This document shows positions 15,692-23,639 of a stretch of DNA of 37,961 nucleotides, one piece after another. Origin of the DNA: an uncultured Prevotellaceae bacterium (GTDB lineage Bacteria > Bacteroidota > Bacteroidia > Bacteroidales > Bacteroidaceae); contig ONGG01000021.1 of the NCBI GenBank assembly GCA_900317305.1, forward strand, positions 48,253 to 86,213, given 5' to 3'. A model generated the notes under the pieces. That model saw only the letters and a program-made list of their open reading frames with translations. It searched no databases and was not told the DNA's origin. The position numbers were made by a program, and so were the translations under genes. Positions within the stretch are counted from its first letter, which is position 1; the number at the start of each line of letters is the position of its first letter.

Positions 15692-16905
15692 GGCGCTTGG
15701 CCTGCGCCATCGGTTTTCGTGCAGGCAGTGATTTCGTCGGTGATTATCTTCAGGTTGGTTTCTTTGGAAAGATGTGCCTTGGCGTAGTCGAATGCCGTCA
15801 TGCCCATCTTCGACAATTCTTCTGATGGCATCGCCGCAAGTGTGGTGATGGCTTTGCGTAGCTCTTCTTCGTTGTCGGGCTCCACCACCATTCCACAACC
15901 CGTGGCTCTGATGATGTCGGCGCAGTCGGAGTCGGTGTCCACACTGGCGATAATAGGCCTTCCTGTCAGCATGTAGGCCGTCAGTTTCGATGGTGTGGCC
16001 GTTTTTGCCACCCCCTTTTTCAGGCAAAGCACGAGGATGTCGGCTTCCGACTGTTTGGAGGCCACTTCGGTAGGAGCTACCGAACCGAATGTGATGTCCA
16101 TTCCCAATGCCTTTCCCATTTCCTGACAATGCTCTTTGTCGGGACCATTCCCGATGATAGAGAGGTGGAATTTCTCCTTATCCAAATGGCTCATGGCATC
16201 GATGACCAAGGTCACGTTGGCAGTGGGGTTCACATTGCCAAGATACATGATATGGCAGCATTCGGATTTCTTCACCAAAGGCTTGTAGCTTTCAATGAAC
16301 GTGGCATCGTCCTGCCAGTTGCGGGCCAGCACGAAACGCTCCTTTTCTATCCCCCTTGAGGCGGAGAGATAAGTAATCATCGTTGGCGAGATGGCGAAAA
16401 TCCTGGTGGCGTTTCTCTGCACGTAGGTGTCGATGGGTGCCAGTATCTTGTAGAGTAATGAGTTTAGAGGCTTGGGGAGCCTGACACAATACGACTCGGG
16501 ATAGATGTCTTGCTCGTGGATGAAGTAGGGGATATGTTTTTTGACTGCCGTCTTGGCCAGCGAATGTTGTGAGAAAAGTGCCCAAGTGTTGGCATAAATG
16601 GCGTCGATGCGATGAGGGTAGTTGACGATGAACCGCTCGATGGCTTTTCCGAAACTGTAACTCTCTCTCGTGCGGCCAATGATTCTTGACTCGGGATACA
16701 CATAGCTTTCGAGCACCACGCGCTCGAAAGGGTAGTCTTTCTCCGTCTCGTCGAACACGTAGTCGAGCGGGCGTGAAGGCTTGGGGCAGACAACGACCAC
16801 TTCTTTGCCCATTTCACAAAGACGCATCGCGATGTCGTACGACAACATCGCCGAGACCACAGGCTCGGGTGGGAAAACAGCCGACACAATCAATATCTTG
16901 CCCAT
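15685..16905 (-). CDS. wbuB: GT4 glycosyltransferase, WbuB-like
   Basis: A 406-residue GT-B enzyme. The N terminus GKILIVSAVFPPEPVVSAMLSYDIA and IHEQDIYPES match the WbuB group of GT4, recorded in O-antigen loci as putative L-FucNAc transferases beside fnlABC. The C-terminal half holds IMYLGNVN, LSIIGNGPD and PSKLTAYMLTGRPIIASV. The start at MGKILIV was chosen because GGAG lies just upstream (AAAAAAGGAGATAG), over an ATG 7 codons earlier. It is on the opposite strand from the fnl genes, but the shared pathway supports the assignment. Confidence 0.78.
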   Translation of the reverse strand: MGKILIVSAVFPPEPVVSAMLSYDIAMRLCEMGKEVVVVCPKPSRPLDYVFDETEKDYPFERVVLESYVYPESRIIGRTRESYSFGKAIERFIVNYPHRIDAIYANTWALFSQHSLAKTAVKKHIPYFIHEQDIYPESYCVRLPKPLNSLLYKILAPIDTYVQRNATRIFAISPTMITYLSASRGIEKERFVLARNWQDDATFIESYKPLVKKSECCHIMYLGNVNPTANVTLVIDAMSHLDKEKFHLSIIGNGPDKEHCQEMGKALGMDITFGSVAPTEVASKQSEADILVLCLKKGVAKTATPSKLTAYMLTGRPIIASVDTDSDCADIIRATGCGMVVEPDNEEELRKAITTLAAMPSEELSKMGMTAFDYAKAHLSKETNLKIITDEITACTKTDGAGQAPQ

Positions 16906-16968
16906 TTGTCTATCTCCTTTTTTCACATGAAAAGCCTGTCATGGTAAGGGCAGGCGGCAAATTGTGTG

Positions 16969-16976
16969 CAAAGGTA
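16969..16976 (-). promoter_or_regulatory. Candidate -7 element for the WbuB-like gene
   Basis: The minus strand reads TACCTTTG followed by CAC, a strong match to the Bacteroidetes -7 element, 63 nt upstream of the ATG. No TTTG occurs at the -33 distance. Confidence 0.45.
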
Positions 16977-17036
16977 CGCATTTTTTCCTTTTTTCCTCTC
17001 TCCTCGAACATGAATATTTGGAAAAGAATCTTTCCG

Positions 17037-18887
17037 TCAGGGGTAAGTATAGGGGCTGAAGGTCCATTTGTCTCTGTTCAGGCTCTTGAGCACCAGGCTC
17101 GAGGAAGAAGGCTTGGTGTTGTTGGTGATGGTCGTGTGCTTGGCATGGGCCATCTCGCCGTTGCTGTATTTGTAGAGCAATAGGCGGATGGCTTTCTTCT
17201 GGGCCGTGAACCGGTTGCCTGTGATGCGCACCGAGGTGTTTTTCCCCACACCCCATACCGAGAAAAGCCATTCTTTGTTGTAGGTCATTTTCTCCTCGTT
17301 GGAGCGAGAGTGGTATTCTTCCGACGTGATGTTCCTCGAGTCAAAGGTGTTGCCCTCGAGAATGAAATGGGTGCAGATCTGGTGAGAACTGTTCAGCATT
17401 CCGGCAATATTCACCGCACGTATCGTGTTGTTCCTGAAGGCAAAGGTGTCGATGGGTATGGCCGAAGAGTAGCCTCCGATGTTGTAGGTCAGGTATTCAT
17501 CGGGTGCTAGCGTCTGGTCATATTTTTTCTCCATGTTATAGTCGCCTCCGTCGTTGGGATAGGTGCGGTTCTTCCACATCCTCATCACAACCTCACGGTT
17601 GGTGTCGTACACGTTGTTGATGTAGTATCTTGTGACGGGTGGGTGATTGTCGGTGTACTCCCTGGCCACACCGCATCCCTTTGCCTTGAGAATGCCAAAA
17701 TTGGTCCTTTCCTTAGTGAAGCGGAATACGTTGCTCACATGGTTGTTGCAATAATATAGTTGGGTAGTGTTGGCATAGAGGTCGTAGGTGGGGGGATAGC
17801 TGTTTATTTTCTCTCCTTTCGCTGTGGTGTAAAGCGATTTTCCTGCCACGAAATCGCATATGGTGTTGTGAAGCATGTACAGGCATCTGCTCTCAACCAG
17901 TGCCGCACAATAGTAGGTGATGTAGCTCGTTCGCTTCTTCATCACCCTGTCTACACCCTTGATGGTGTTGCCAACAATGTAGATGGGGCACGACATATAG
18001 GTCATCAGTCCGGCGAATCTCCTCTTGTTGGCGGTACTCAGGCAGATGCCCATGCCTGCCACGTCGTAGATGGTGTTGCCTGTGATTCTGCACGATTTCA
18101 CCACTCTTAGGCCTGAGCTCTCAATAAAGTTCTTTCCCTGGTGTGTGTTGCCGTCAAGGTAGATGTGGTTGATGCAATTGTCGCTCACAGGTTGGCCGTT
18201 TCCGGTGATGGGGTTGGTGTCGTTGCTGCCCAGGTAAAAAGCATTTCCTTTACGTGCGCCCAGTCCCTCGAACACACATCCCGTGACCTGCAGTTGGTCG
18301 ATGCCTCTCGCCGTGTTGATGTAGAAGGCGAAATACAGACCGCTCTCTTCCACCACGACGTGCACCTTGTGTAAGTTCAGGGAGTGCTCGGTGTAGAAAA
18401 GCCTTTGGTTGGTCCGTAGACCACCAGCCGCCTTGCCGTTCACTTCGCCGTCGATGACGAAGTCGTGGTCAAGCACGATATAGCCACTGCTCTTGCCGGC
18501 CGTCCCTCTCCCTTGGGGGATATAGACGTAATACATCTTGTCGAGTTTGATGCCTGGACAATCGGCGGGAATCCCTCTCAGTGCTGCGGCATTGAGCATT
18601 CCTATGTCACGGGTGTCGCCCTCGCGGAGCCCTACCTCTTCGGCAGTGAGCAGTTGGGAACTTTGGTCGGGCCATTTCAAGGAGAGCGCTTTTCTCACAT
18701 CGTCCATGGTGATGTGTTCAGCCTTTTTCTTGATGGCAATCATGCCGGGGTTCCCCTGCTTGCCATTGAAGGGTGCCGATGTGCTGGTGTTGCCGTTGCC
18801 TCCCCACGAGGGAGTGATTGGCATGAGGGTGGCCAATAGCAAGGTAAGGACGTATGTGAGTATGATGTGGCGCGTGATGTTCCTCAT
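17037..18887 (-). CDS. Secreted right-handed beta-helix-like protein
   Basis: A 616-residue protein with a signal peptide (hydrophobic residues 8-24, cleavage near SWGG). From residue ~130 on it shows repeating short-strand patterns with Asn ladders, such as ITGNTIYD, IVGNTIKG, MLHNTICD, YYCNNHVS, FRNNTIRA, LEGNTFDS and ITGNRFTA, spaced 20-30 residues apart, as in pectate-lyase-like parallel beta-helices. Such proteins are often polysaccharide lyases, epimerases or depolymerases, but I see no catalytic signature that fixes the reaction. Its place in the glycan locus suggests a glycan substrate. Candidate promoter at 18965-18972. Confidence 0.72.
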   Translation of the reverse strand: MRNITRHIILTYVLTLLLATLMPITPSWGGNGNTSTSAPFNGKQGNPGMIAIKKKAEHITMDDVRKALSLKWPDQSSQLLTAEEVGLREGDTRDIGMLNAAALRGIPADCPGIKLDKMYYVYIPQGRGTAGKSSGYIVLDHDFVIDGEVNGKAAGGLRTNQRLFYTEHSLNLHKVHVVVEESGLYFAFYINTARGIDQLQVTGCVFEGLGARKGNAFYLGSNDTNPITGNGQPVSDNCINHIYLDGNTHQGKNFIESSGLRVVKSCRITGNTIYDVAGMGICLSTANKRRFAGLMTYMSCPIYIVGNTIKGVDRVMKKRTSYITYYCAALVESRCLYMLHNTICDFVAGKSLYTTAKGEKINSYPPTYDLYANTTQLYYCNNHVSNVFRFTKERTNFGILKAKGCGVAREYTDNHPPVTRYYINNVYDTNREVVMRMWKNRTYPNDGGDYNMEKKYDQTLAPDEYLTYNIGGYSSAIPIDTFAFRNNTIRAVNIAGMLNSSHQICTHFILEGNTFDSRNITSEEYHSRSNEEKMTYNKEWLFSVWGVGKNTSVRITGNRFTAQKKAIRLLLYKYSNGEMAHAKHTTITNNTKPSSSSLVLKSLNRDKWTFSPYTYP

Positions 18888-18964
18888 AAGGTGGGTTGTT
18901 AATAGAATGCTCTAGACAGATCCAATGACAGTCCTGTCCGATGTCCACTCGTTGGATGAGTAGG

Positions 18965-18972
18965 CAAAAATA
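18965..18972 (-). promoter_or_regulatory. Candidate -7 element for the beta-helix gene
   Basis: The minus strand reads TATTTTTG followed by CC, 78 nt upstream of the ATG at 18887. No good -33 box at the expected distance. Confidence 0.4.
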
Positions 18973-19063
18973 ACAATTAAAAGCGAGAAACACATTCATT
19001 TTGTCGAAGAAATGCCATGATACGGGTACATTTTGGATAATGCCAATCAAAAATAGCTCTCGG

Positions 19064-19095
19064 TTTGGGAATATCAAAAAAATAATATAACTTTG
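19064..19095 (+). promoter_or_regulatory. Bacteroidetes-type promoter of the GT-ACP-fnl operon
   Basis: TTTG (19064-19067), 20-nt spacer, TAACTTTG (19088-19095). Both elements match the consensus exactly. Transcription would start near 19101. Confidence 0.7.
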
Positions 19096-19234
19096 CATTT
19101 TTATTGGAATGATAGTTGCATAGTTGCATATACTGCGAGAATGGAGGCAAGCAATTTTCTGATAGTCAGTAGATTGTCGCCTCTTTTCCTTATAAGGCCA
19201 GTATGTGTCATGTGCAGTCAAAGAGATATAGCAA

Positions 19235-20323
19235 ATGAAGCGGGTAGCACTTTTCATCGACCATTTAGGGGCTGGTGGAGCCCAACGGCAAATCGTTGGT
19301 CTTGCTGGCATGCTGAAGGAGAGAGGCGTCGACGTGACGGTCTATACCTATTACCCCAATATGTTTTATGGCAGTCTGCTGGAGCAGTATGGTGTGCCAT
19401 GCGTAGTGATAGAAGGTAATGGAGGCCAATGGAAGCGCTTCTTGCAGGTCAGAAAGACACTGATAGGTGCCAAACCTGATGTCGTGGTGGCCTATCTCGA
19501 CTCGCCAAGCATGATGGCCTGTGCCGTGCGGTGTCTCGGTGGGAAGTTCAGGCTCATCGTCAGTGAGCGCAATACCACACAGGCCATCACTCGGCGTGAG
19601 CGTGTCAAGTTTTGGCTCTACCGCTATGCCGACTGCATCGTGCCCAACTCGTACGCCCAGGGTGAGTTCATCAAGACCCATTTCCCGAAGTATGCCGCCA
19701 AGACGGTGGTCATCTCCAATTTTGTTGACTTGGACAAGTTCGCTTTTCATGGCAAGCGTCAGCGGGAAAAGAAGGCTGTTATCCTTGTGGCTGCGTCGGT
19801 GTGGGCAAGCAAGAATACCAAAGGCTTCATCGAGGCCGTCAAACTGCTCAGCGAGCGGCGCGACGATTTCGTGGTGAAGTGGTTCGGGTTGATACCCGAC
19901 ACGCCAATCCAGCGGAATAGGGAATATATGGACGACTGCCTCCGTTTGGTCAAGGAGAAGGGACTGACCGGTGTTATGCTTTTCTTTCCGAAGACCAAGA
20001 CCATCGAGGAGGAGTACCGCAAGGCCGACTTCTTCTGCCTCCCCTCGTTCTATGAGGGTACGCCCAATGTGTTGTGCGAGGCCCTGGCCAGTTCGTTGCC
20101 TGCCATCAGCAGCCGAGTGTGCGACAACCCCCACTACGTGCATGAGGGTGAGAATGGATTCTTGTTCGATCCCCACCAACCTGCCGACATGGCCAGTAAG
20201 TTGGAGGCGGCCCTCTGTCTCACCGACACCCAATACGGTGAGTATTGCCTGCGAAGTCGTGCGATAGCCGAGCAAACCATGTCGGGGAAAGTTTTTGTGG
20301 AAAAGTATTTGTCGCTGTTGTAA
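19235..20323 (+). CDS. GT4 glycosyltransferase
   Basis: A 362-residue GT-B enzyme, first in the second operon. The N terminus VALFIDHLGAGGAQRQIVGLA is the acceptor-domain glycine loop typical of GT4. The donor domain has VSERNT, ILVAASVWASKNTKGFIEAVKLL and the E-x7-E type motif EGTPNVLCEAL. The sugar cannot be read from sequence. The next GT follows 12 nt downstream, so the two probably add successive residues of the same glycan on the cytoplasmic side of the membrane. Confidence 0.85.
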   Translation: MKRVALFIDHLGAGGAQRQIVGLAGMLKERGVDVTVYTYYPNMFYGSLLEQYGVPCVVIEGNGGQWKRFLQVRKTLIGAKPDVVVAYLDSPSMMACAVRCLGGKFRLIVSERNTTQAITRRERVKFWLYRYADCIVPNSYAQGEFIKTHFPKYAAKTVVISNFVDLDKFAFHGKRQREKKAVILVAASVWASKNTKGFIEAVKLLSERRDDFVVKWFGLIPDTPIQRNREYMDDCLRLVKEKGLTGVMLFFPKTKTIEEEYRKADFFCLPSFYEGTPNVLCEALASSLPAISSRVCDNPHYVHEGENGFLFDPHQPADMASKLEAALCLTDTQYGEYCLRSRAIAEQTMSGKVFVEKYLSLL

Positions 20324-20335
20324 TTCTCTTTGCGT

Positions 20336-21466
20336 ATGACGAGACAGGAAGGCAAGACCTTGAGGATTATGTTGGCCACTCCCTACAAGATGGGGGGAGG
20401 CGGCATATCGCAATGGGCAGACAACATCATGCGACATTATCACTCCTTGTCTTCACCACAGGTGACTGTCGACATCCTTCCCATGGGGCGTAGCGCCTCT
20501 GCCAATACCACATCCTTGCTGGGCAGGGTGTGGAGTGGGGTGACCGACTACTCTGGCATCATCAGAGAGGAAAGGCGCATGCTGCGACAGGGAAAGTATG
20601 ATGTGCTTCACCTGTGCACAAGTGCCTCAATCAGTCTGCTGAAAGACCTTGTGATGCTCGGCGTGGCCCGAAAACATCATGTGAGGACCGTGGTGCATTT
20701 CCATTTCGGAAGAATTCCAGAGGTGAGGAGAGCGGGCAACTGGGAGTGGAAACTGCTCCGCCGGGTTATCGACAAGGCCGATATGGCCGTGCCCATCGAC
20801 CGGATGTCGCTTGACGCCCTGACACCCTCGTGGTCCGACAAGGTGTGCTACTTGCCCAATCCAGTGGCCCAGGTGGTGAGCGATTTCGTTAGGGCGAATG
20901 CAAATAATCGGCAGCGCGATGAGCGAATGGTGTTCTTCGCGGGCCATTGCATCAAGACCAAGGGTGTTTATGAACTGGTGAATGCCTGCAAACAACTGAA
21001 GGATGTCAGGCTGGTTCTGGCCGGACACATCGACGACAGTGTGCGCCGCGAACTGCTCGGCATGGCCGGGAATGAGCCATGGCTCGAGATTAAGGGCGAG
21101 TTGCCTCATGAGGAGATTCTGCGGCTGATGATGCAGTGTGGCATCTATGTGCTGCCCTCCTATACCGAGGGCTTTCCCAATGTCATGCTCGAGAGCATGG
21201 CCTGTGGATGTGCTATCGTGGCTACTACGGTGGGGGCTATTCCCGAGATGATCGGTGAGGAGAACGGCCGGCGTTATGGTTTGCTGGTGCCGCCACAGGA
21301 TACGGAGAGATTGATAGAAGCTCTTCGCACACTGTTGGACGACAATGACTTGAGAGAGTCCTGCCGCCGTAATGCCCTTCAGCGAGTGAACGAAAGATAC
21401 AATATTGAATCGGTTTGGAGCAAGCTGACACAAATTTGGCAGCGTACCGCCGGTAACTTACAATAA
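20336..21466 (+). CDS. GT4 glycosyltransferase
   Basis: A 376-residue GT-B enzyme. N terminus LRIMLATPYKMGGGGISQWADNI, then VVHFHFGRIPE, the donor-domain strand MVFFAGHCIKTKGVYELV and the E-x7-E motif EGFPNVMLESMACGCAIVAT. ATG at 20336 was chosen; TTG at 20330 adds two residues. It is followed after 39 nt by a carrier protein gene, an unusual neighbour for a glycosyltransferase. Confidence 0.85.
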   Translation: MTRQEGKTLRIMLATPYKMGGGGISQWADNIMRHYHSLSSPQVTVDILPMGRSASANTTSLLGRVWSGVTDYSGIIREERRMLRQGKYDVLHLCTSASISLLKDLVMLGVARKHHVRTVVHFHFGRIPEVRRAGNWEWKLLRRVIDKADMAVPIDRMSLDALTPSWSDKVCYLPNPVAQVVSDFVRANANNRQRDERMVFFAGHCIKTKGVYELVNACKQLKDVRLVLAGHIDDSVRRELLGMAGNEPWLEIKGELPHEEILRLMMQCGIYVLPSYTEGFPNVMLESMACGCAIVATTVGAIPEMIGEENGRRYGLLVPPQDTERLIEALRTLLDDNDLRESCRRNALQRVNERYNIESVWSKLTQIWQRTAGNLQ

Positions 21467-21505
21467 AGTTGGCATTTTTTTGTTTTATTAAAAAATAGTA
21501 TTGAT

Positions 21506-21730
21506 ATGGAAATAAATGAGTTTATCGAGAAGTTTGCAGAAGCAATCGACGTGGATGATGCCTCTTCCCTGACACCAGATATGGATTTTAGGGAAATCGA
21601 CGAGTGGAGTTCCATCTCGGTGATGCTGCTGATTGCATATTATGAGGATGAGTTCGACAAGCAAATCTTCAGTTCTGACATCAGGGCCTGCAAGACCATC
21701 AACGACCTGTATGTCCTGGCTACTTCTTAA
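21506..21730 (+). CDS. Acyl carrier protein 3
   Basis: A 74-residue carrier resembling ACP 1. Likely pantetheine site Ser36 in IDEWSSISVMLL, and the same C-terminal pattern EDEFDKQIFSSDIRACKTINDLYVL. It sits far from the acyl operon but 27 nt before an acyltransferase gene, so it may deliver the acyl group to that enzyme. The SS pair makes the exact modified Ser uncertain (35 or 36). Confidence 0.85.
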   Translation: MEINEFIEKFAEAIDVDDASSLTPDMDFREIDEWSSISVMLLIAYYEDEFDKQIFSSDIRACKTINDLYVLATS

Positions 21731-21757
21731 TCAGGCTTTTTTAACTAATTGCGAGTT

Positions 21758-22387
21758 ATGATAGAATTCTTTAAGAAAGTAGTGCGGAAATTGTGGAGCA
21801 AGGTTTACAAGAACTATGGCCACAAAGACCGCAGTGCGCGCATCTCGAACAATGTCGTTATCTACAAGCCTGAAAACCTCTATATGTATGAGCACACGGG
21901 AATCGGCTTCGATTCCGTCATCATGAACTGGCGTGCGAAATTCATCATGAAGAAATATTCTGCCGCTGCATTCGGGTTCAAGGTGATTACGGGCAATCAT
22001 ATGAGGGTAAAGGGCAAGTTCTACAGACAGGTCACGGATAATGAGAAACAGCAACTTGACTCGAACAATGAGTTCGACAAGGATGTGATAGTGGAGGAGG
22101 ATGTTTGGATGGGCTCCAATGTGACCTTGCTGGGCGGCTCGCATGTGGGAAGGGGCTGCAATATAGGCAGTGGTAGTGTGGTGAGGGGGAACATCCCGCC
22201 CTATGCCGTTGTCTATGGCAATCCTGCCAAGGTGGTGGGGTTTGCCTATACCCCACAGGAGATTGTGGAGCACGAATTGTCACTCTACCCCGAGGAGGAA
22301 CGCATTCCTCTGGAGACACTGGAGAAGAATTATAAGAAATATTTCCTCAACAGACTGAAAGACATCAAGAATTTCACGCATTTGTGA
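21758..22387 (+). CDS. Left-handed beta-helix (hexapeptide) acyltransferase
   Basis: A 209-residue member of the NodL/WbbJ/CapG-like hexapeptide acyltransferases, which acylate sugar hydroxyls or amines using CoA or ACP thioesters. Signs are the catalytic His in VITGNHMRV, hexapeptide turns VIVEEDVWMGSNVTLLGGSHVGRGCNIG and the family end AVVYGNPAKVVGF, with a ~40-residue helical tail. The ATG at 21758 was chosen; an upstream TTG adds three residues. The directly preceding ACP 3 suggests an ACP-borne rather than CoA-borne donor, which is inference. Confidence 0.87.
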   Translation: MIEFFKKVVRKLWSKVYKNYGHKDRSARISNNVVIYKPENLYMYEHTGIGFDSVIMNWRAKFIMKKYSAAAFGFKVITGNHMRVKGKFYRQVTDNEKQQLDSNNEFDKDVIVEEDVWMGSNVTLLGGSHVGRGCNIGSGSVVRGNIPPYAVVYGNPAKVVGFAYTPQEIVEHELSLYPEEERIPLETLEKNYKKYFLNRLKDIKNFTHL

Positions 22388-22392
22388 TTGTC

Positions 22393-22432
22393 TGGCCGAC
22401 AGCCTTGGCCATTATGCCAAAGCCGGCTTTGG
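22393..22432. repeat. Overlapping dyads ahead of fnlA
   Basis: The 123-nt gap between the acyltransferase and fnlA holds CCAAAGCCGGCTTTGG (22417-22432), a perfect 16-bp palindrome, and two dyads that share bases with it or each other: TGGCC/GGCCA (22393-22411) and TTGGC-CATTAT-GCCAA (22405-22420). The alternatives cannot all form at once, like an attenuator; a protein-binding site is equally possible. No clear promoter is seen in this gap. Confidence 0.45.
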
Positions 22433-22510
22433 AATTGATAGATGCAGAATCCGACCATGTTATAGAGCGCGTCGCAAGTTAATAGTTTTTGGTTCCAAAT
22501 CAACAGAAAT

Positions 22511-23605
22511 ATGAGTGTATTCGCAGATAAAACACTTTTGATAACAGGTGGCACCGGCTCGTTTGGCAATGCCGTATTGCGCCGTTTCCTCGATTCCGAT
22601 ATCAAGGAGATACGCATCTTCTCGCGTGACGAGAAAAAGCAAGACGACATGCGCCATGCGCTGCAGAACCCCAAGGTGAAATACTACATTGGCAATGTGC
22701 GCAACAAGGCGTCAGTAGATGTGGCCATGAAGGGGGTCGACTATGTGTTCTCGGCCGCTGCTTTGAAACAGGTCCCTTCGTGTGAGTTCTTCCCTGCCGA
22801 GGCCGTCAGGACCAATATCCTTGGTACGGAGAACGTGCTCGAGTCGGCCATCGAGCACCATGTCAGCAATGTGGTGGTGCTCTCCACCGACAAGGCGGCC
22901 TATCCCATCAATGCCATGGGCATGAGCAAGGCGCTCATGGAGAAGGTTGCCATTGCCAAGGGACGCGAATTGGGCGACGACTCTGCCACCACCATTTGCT
23001 GCACTCGCTACGGCAACGTGATGGCCAGCCGTGGGTCGGTCATCCCCCTCTGGGTGGAACAGATGATTGAGCACAAGCCCATTACCATCACCGATCCCAG
23101 CATGACGCGGTTCATGATGACCCTCGACGATGCCGTCGACCTTGTGGTCTATGCCTTCACCCATGGCCACAATGGCGACCTCTTCGTGCAGAAGGCACCC
23201 GCCGCCACCCTCGACACGCTGGCCAAGGCGCTTGTCGATATCTATTGCCATACCCCCGTTGCCGGCACCGACAGGCCTTTCATCGACAAGGAACCCGATA
23301 TACGGATTATTGGTACCCGCCATGGCGAGAAACTCTATGAGACGCTCGTCACCCGTGAGGAGATGGTCCGTGCCATTGACATGGGTGGCTATTACCGTAT
23401 TCCTTGCGACACCCGTGACCTCAACTACGACAAGTTCTTCACCGTAGGCAACGAGGATATCTCCCGCATTGAGGACTATCACAGCCACAACACCAGCCGG
23501 CTCGACGTCGAGGGTATGAAGGAGTTGCTGCTGAAACTGCGCTTCGTGCGCGAGGACCTCGGACTGTTGCCCAAGCAGCGCTCCAAGGAGATACGCAGCG
23601 AATAG
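22511..23605 (+). CDS. fnlA: UDP-GlcNAc 4,6-dehydratase/5-epimerase (FnlA/WbjB/CapE type)
   Basis: First enzyme of UDP-L-FucNAc synthesis, converting UDP-GlcNAc by 4,6-dehydration and epimerisation. NAD-binding TGGTGSFG lies near residues 13-20, then FSRDEKKQDDMR, FSAAALKQVPSCEF, LSTDKAAYPINAMGMSK and TRYGNVMASRGSVIPLW. The Met before xxSK replaces the Tyr of ordinary SDRs, as is normal in the FlaA1/WbjB group. Length of 364 residues and the C-terminal SRLDVEGMKELL are typical. It is followed by fnlB and fnlC in the standard order. Confidence 0.92.
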   Translation: MSVFADKTLLITGGTGSFGNAVLRRFLDSDIKEIRIFSRDEKKQDDMRHALQNPKVKYYIGNVRNKASVDVAMKGVDYVFSAAALKQVPSCEFFPAEAVRTNILGTENVLESAIEHHVSNVVVLSTDKAAYPINAMGMSKALMEKVAIAKGRELGDDSATTICCTRYGNVMASRGSVIPLWVEQMIEHKPITITDPSMTRFMMTLDDAVDLVVYAFTHGHNGDLFVQKAPAATLDTLAKALVDIYCHTPVAGTDRPFIDKEPDIRIIGTRHGEKLYETLVTREEMVRAIDMGGYYRIPCDTRDLNYDKFFTVGNEDISRIEDYHSHNTSRLDVEGMKELLLKLRFVREDLGLLPKQRSKEIRSE

Positions 23606-23639
23606 ACTTGAATCACCCACCAAAGCAACCCATCCAGAC

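Larger units (their letters stand above)
18888..19234. other. Divergent spacer between the beta-helix gene and the second glycan operon
   Basis: No gene is supported in these 347 nt. It is AT-rich and holds a leftward -7 element at 18965-18972 and a full rightward promoter at 19064-19095. A short tandem ATAGTTGC repeat lies near 19109-19126. The rightward leader is about 130 nt. Confidence 0.6.

Noticed and set aside
22511-23605. Apparent loss of the SDR Tyr in FnlA (Met before xxSK)
   Set aside because: This Met is the normal state in the FlaA1/WbjB dehydratase group, unlike the Asn in SDR B at 10846.
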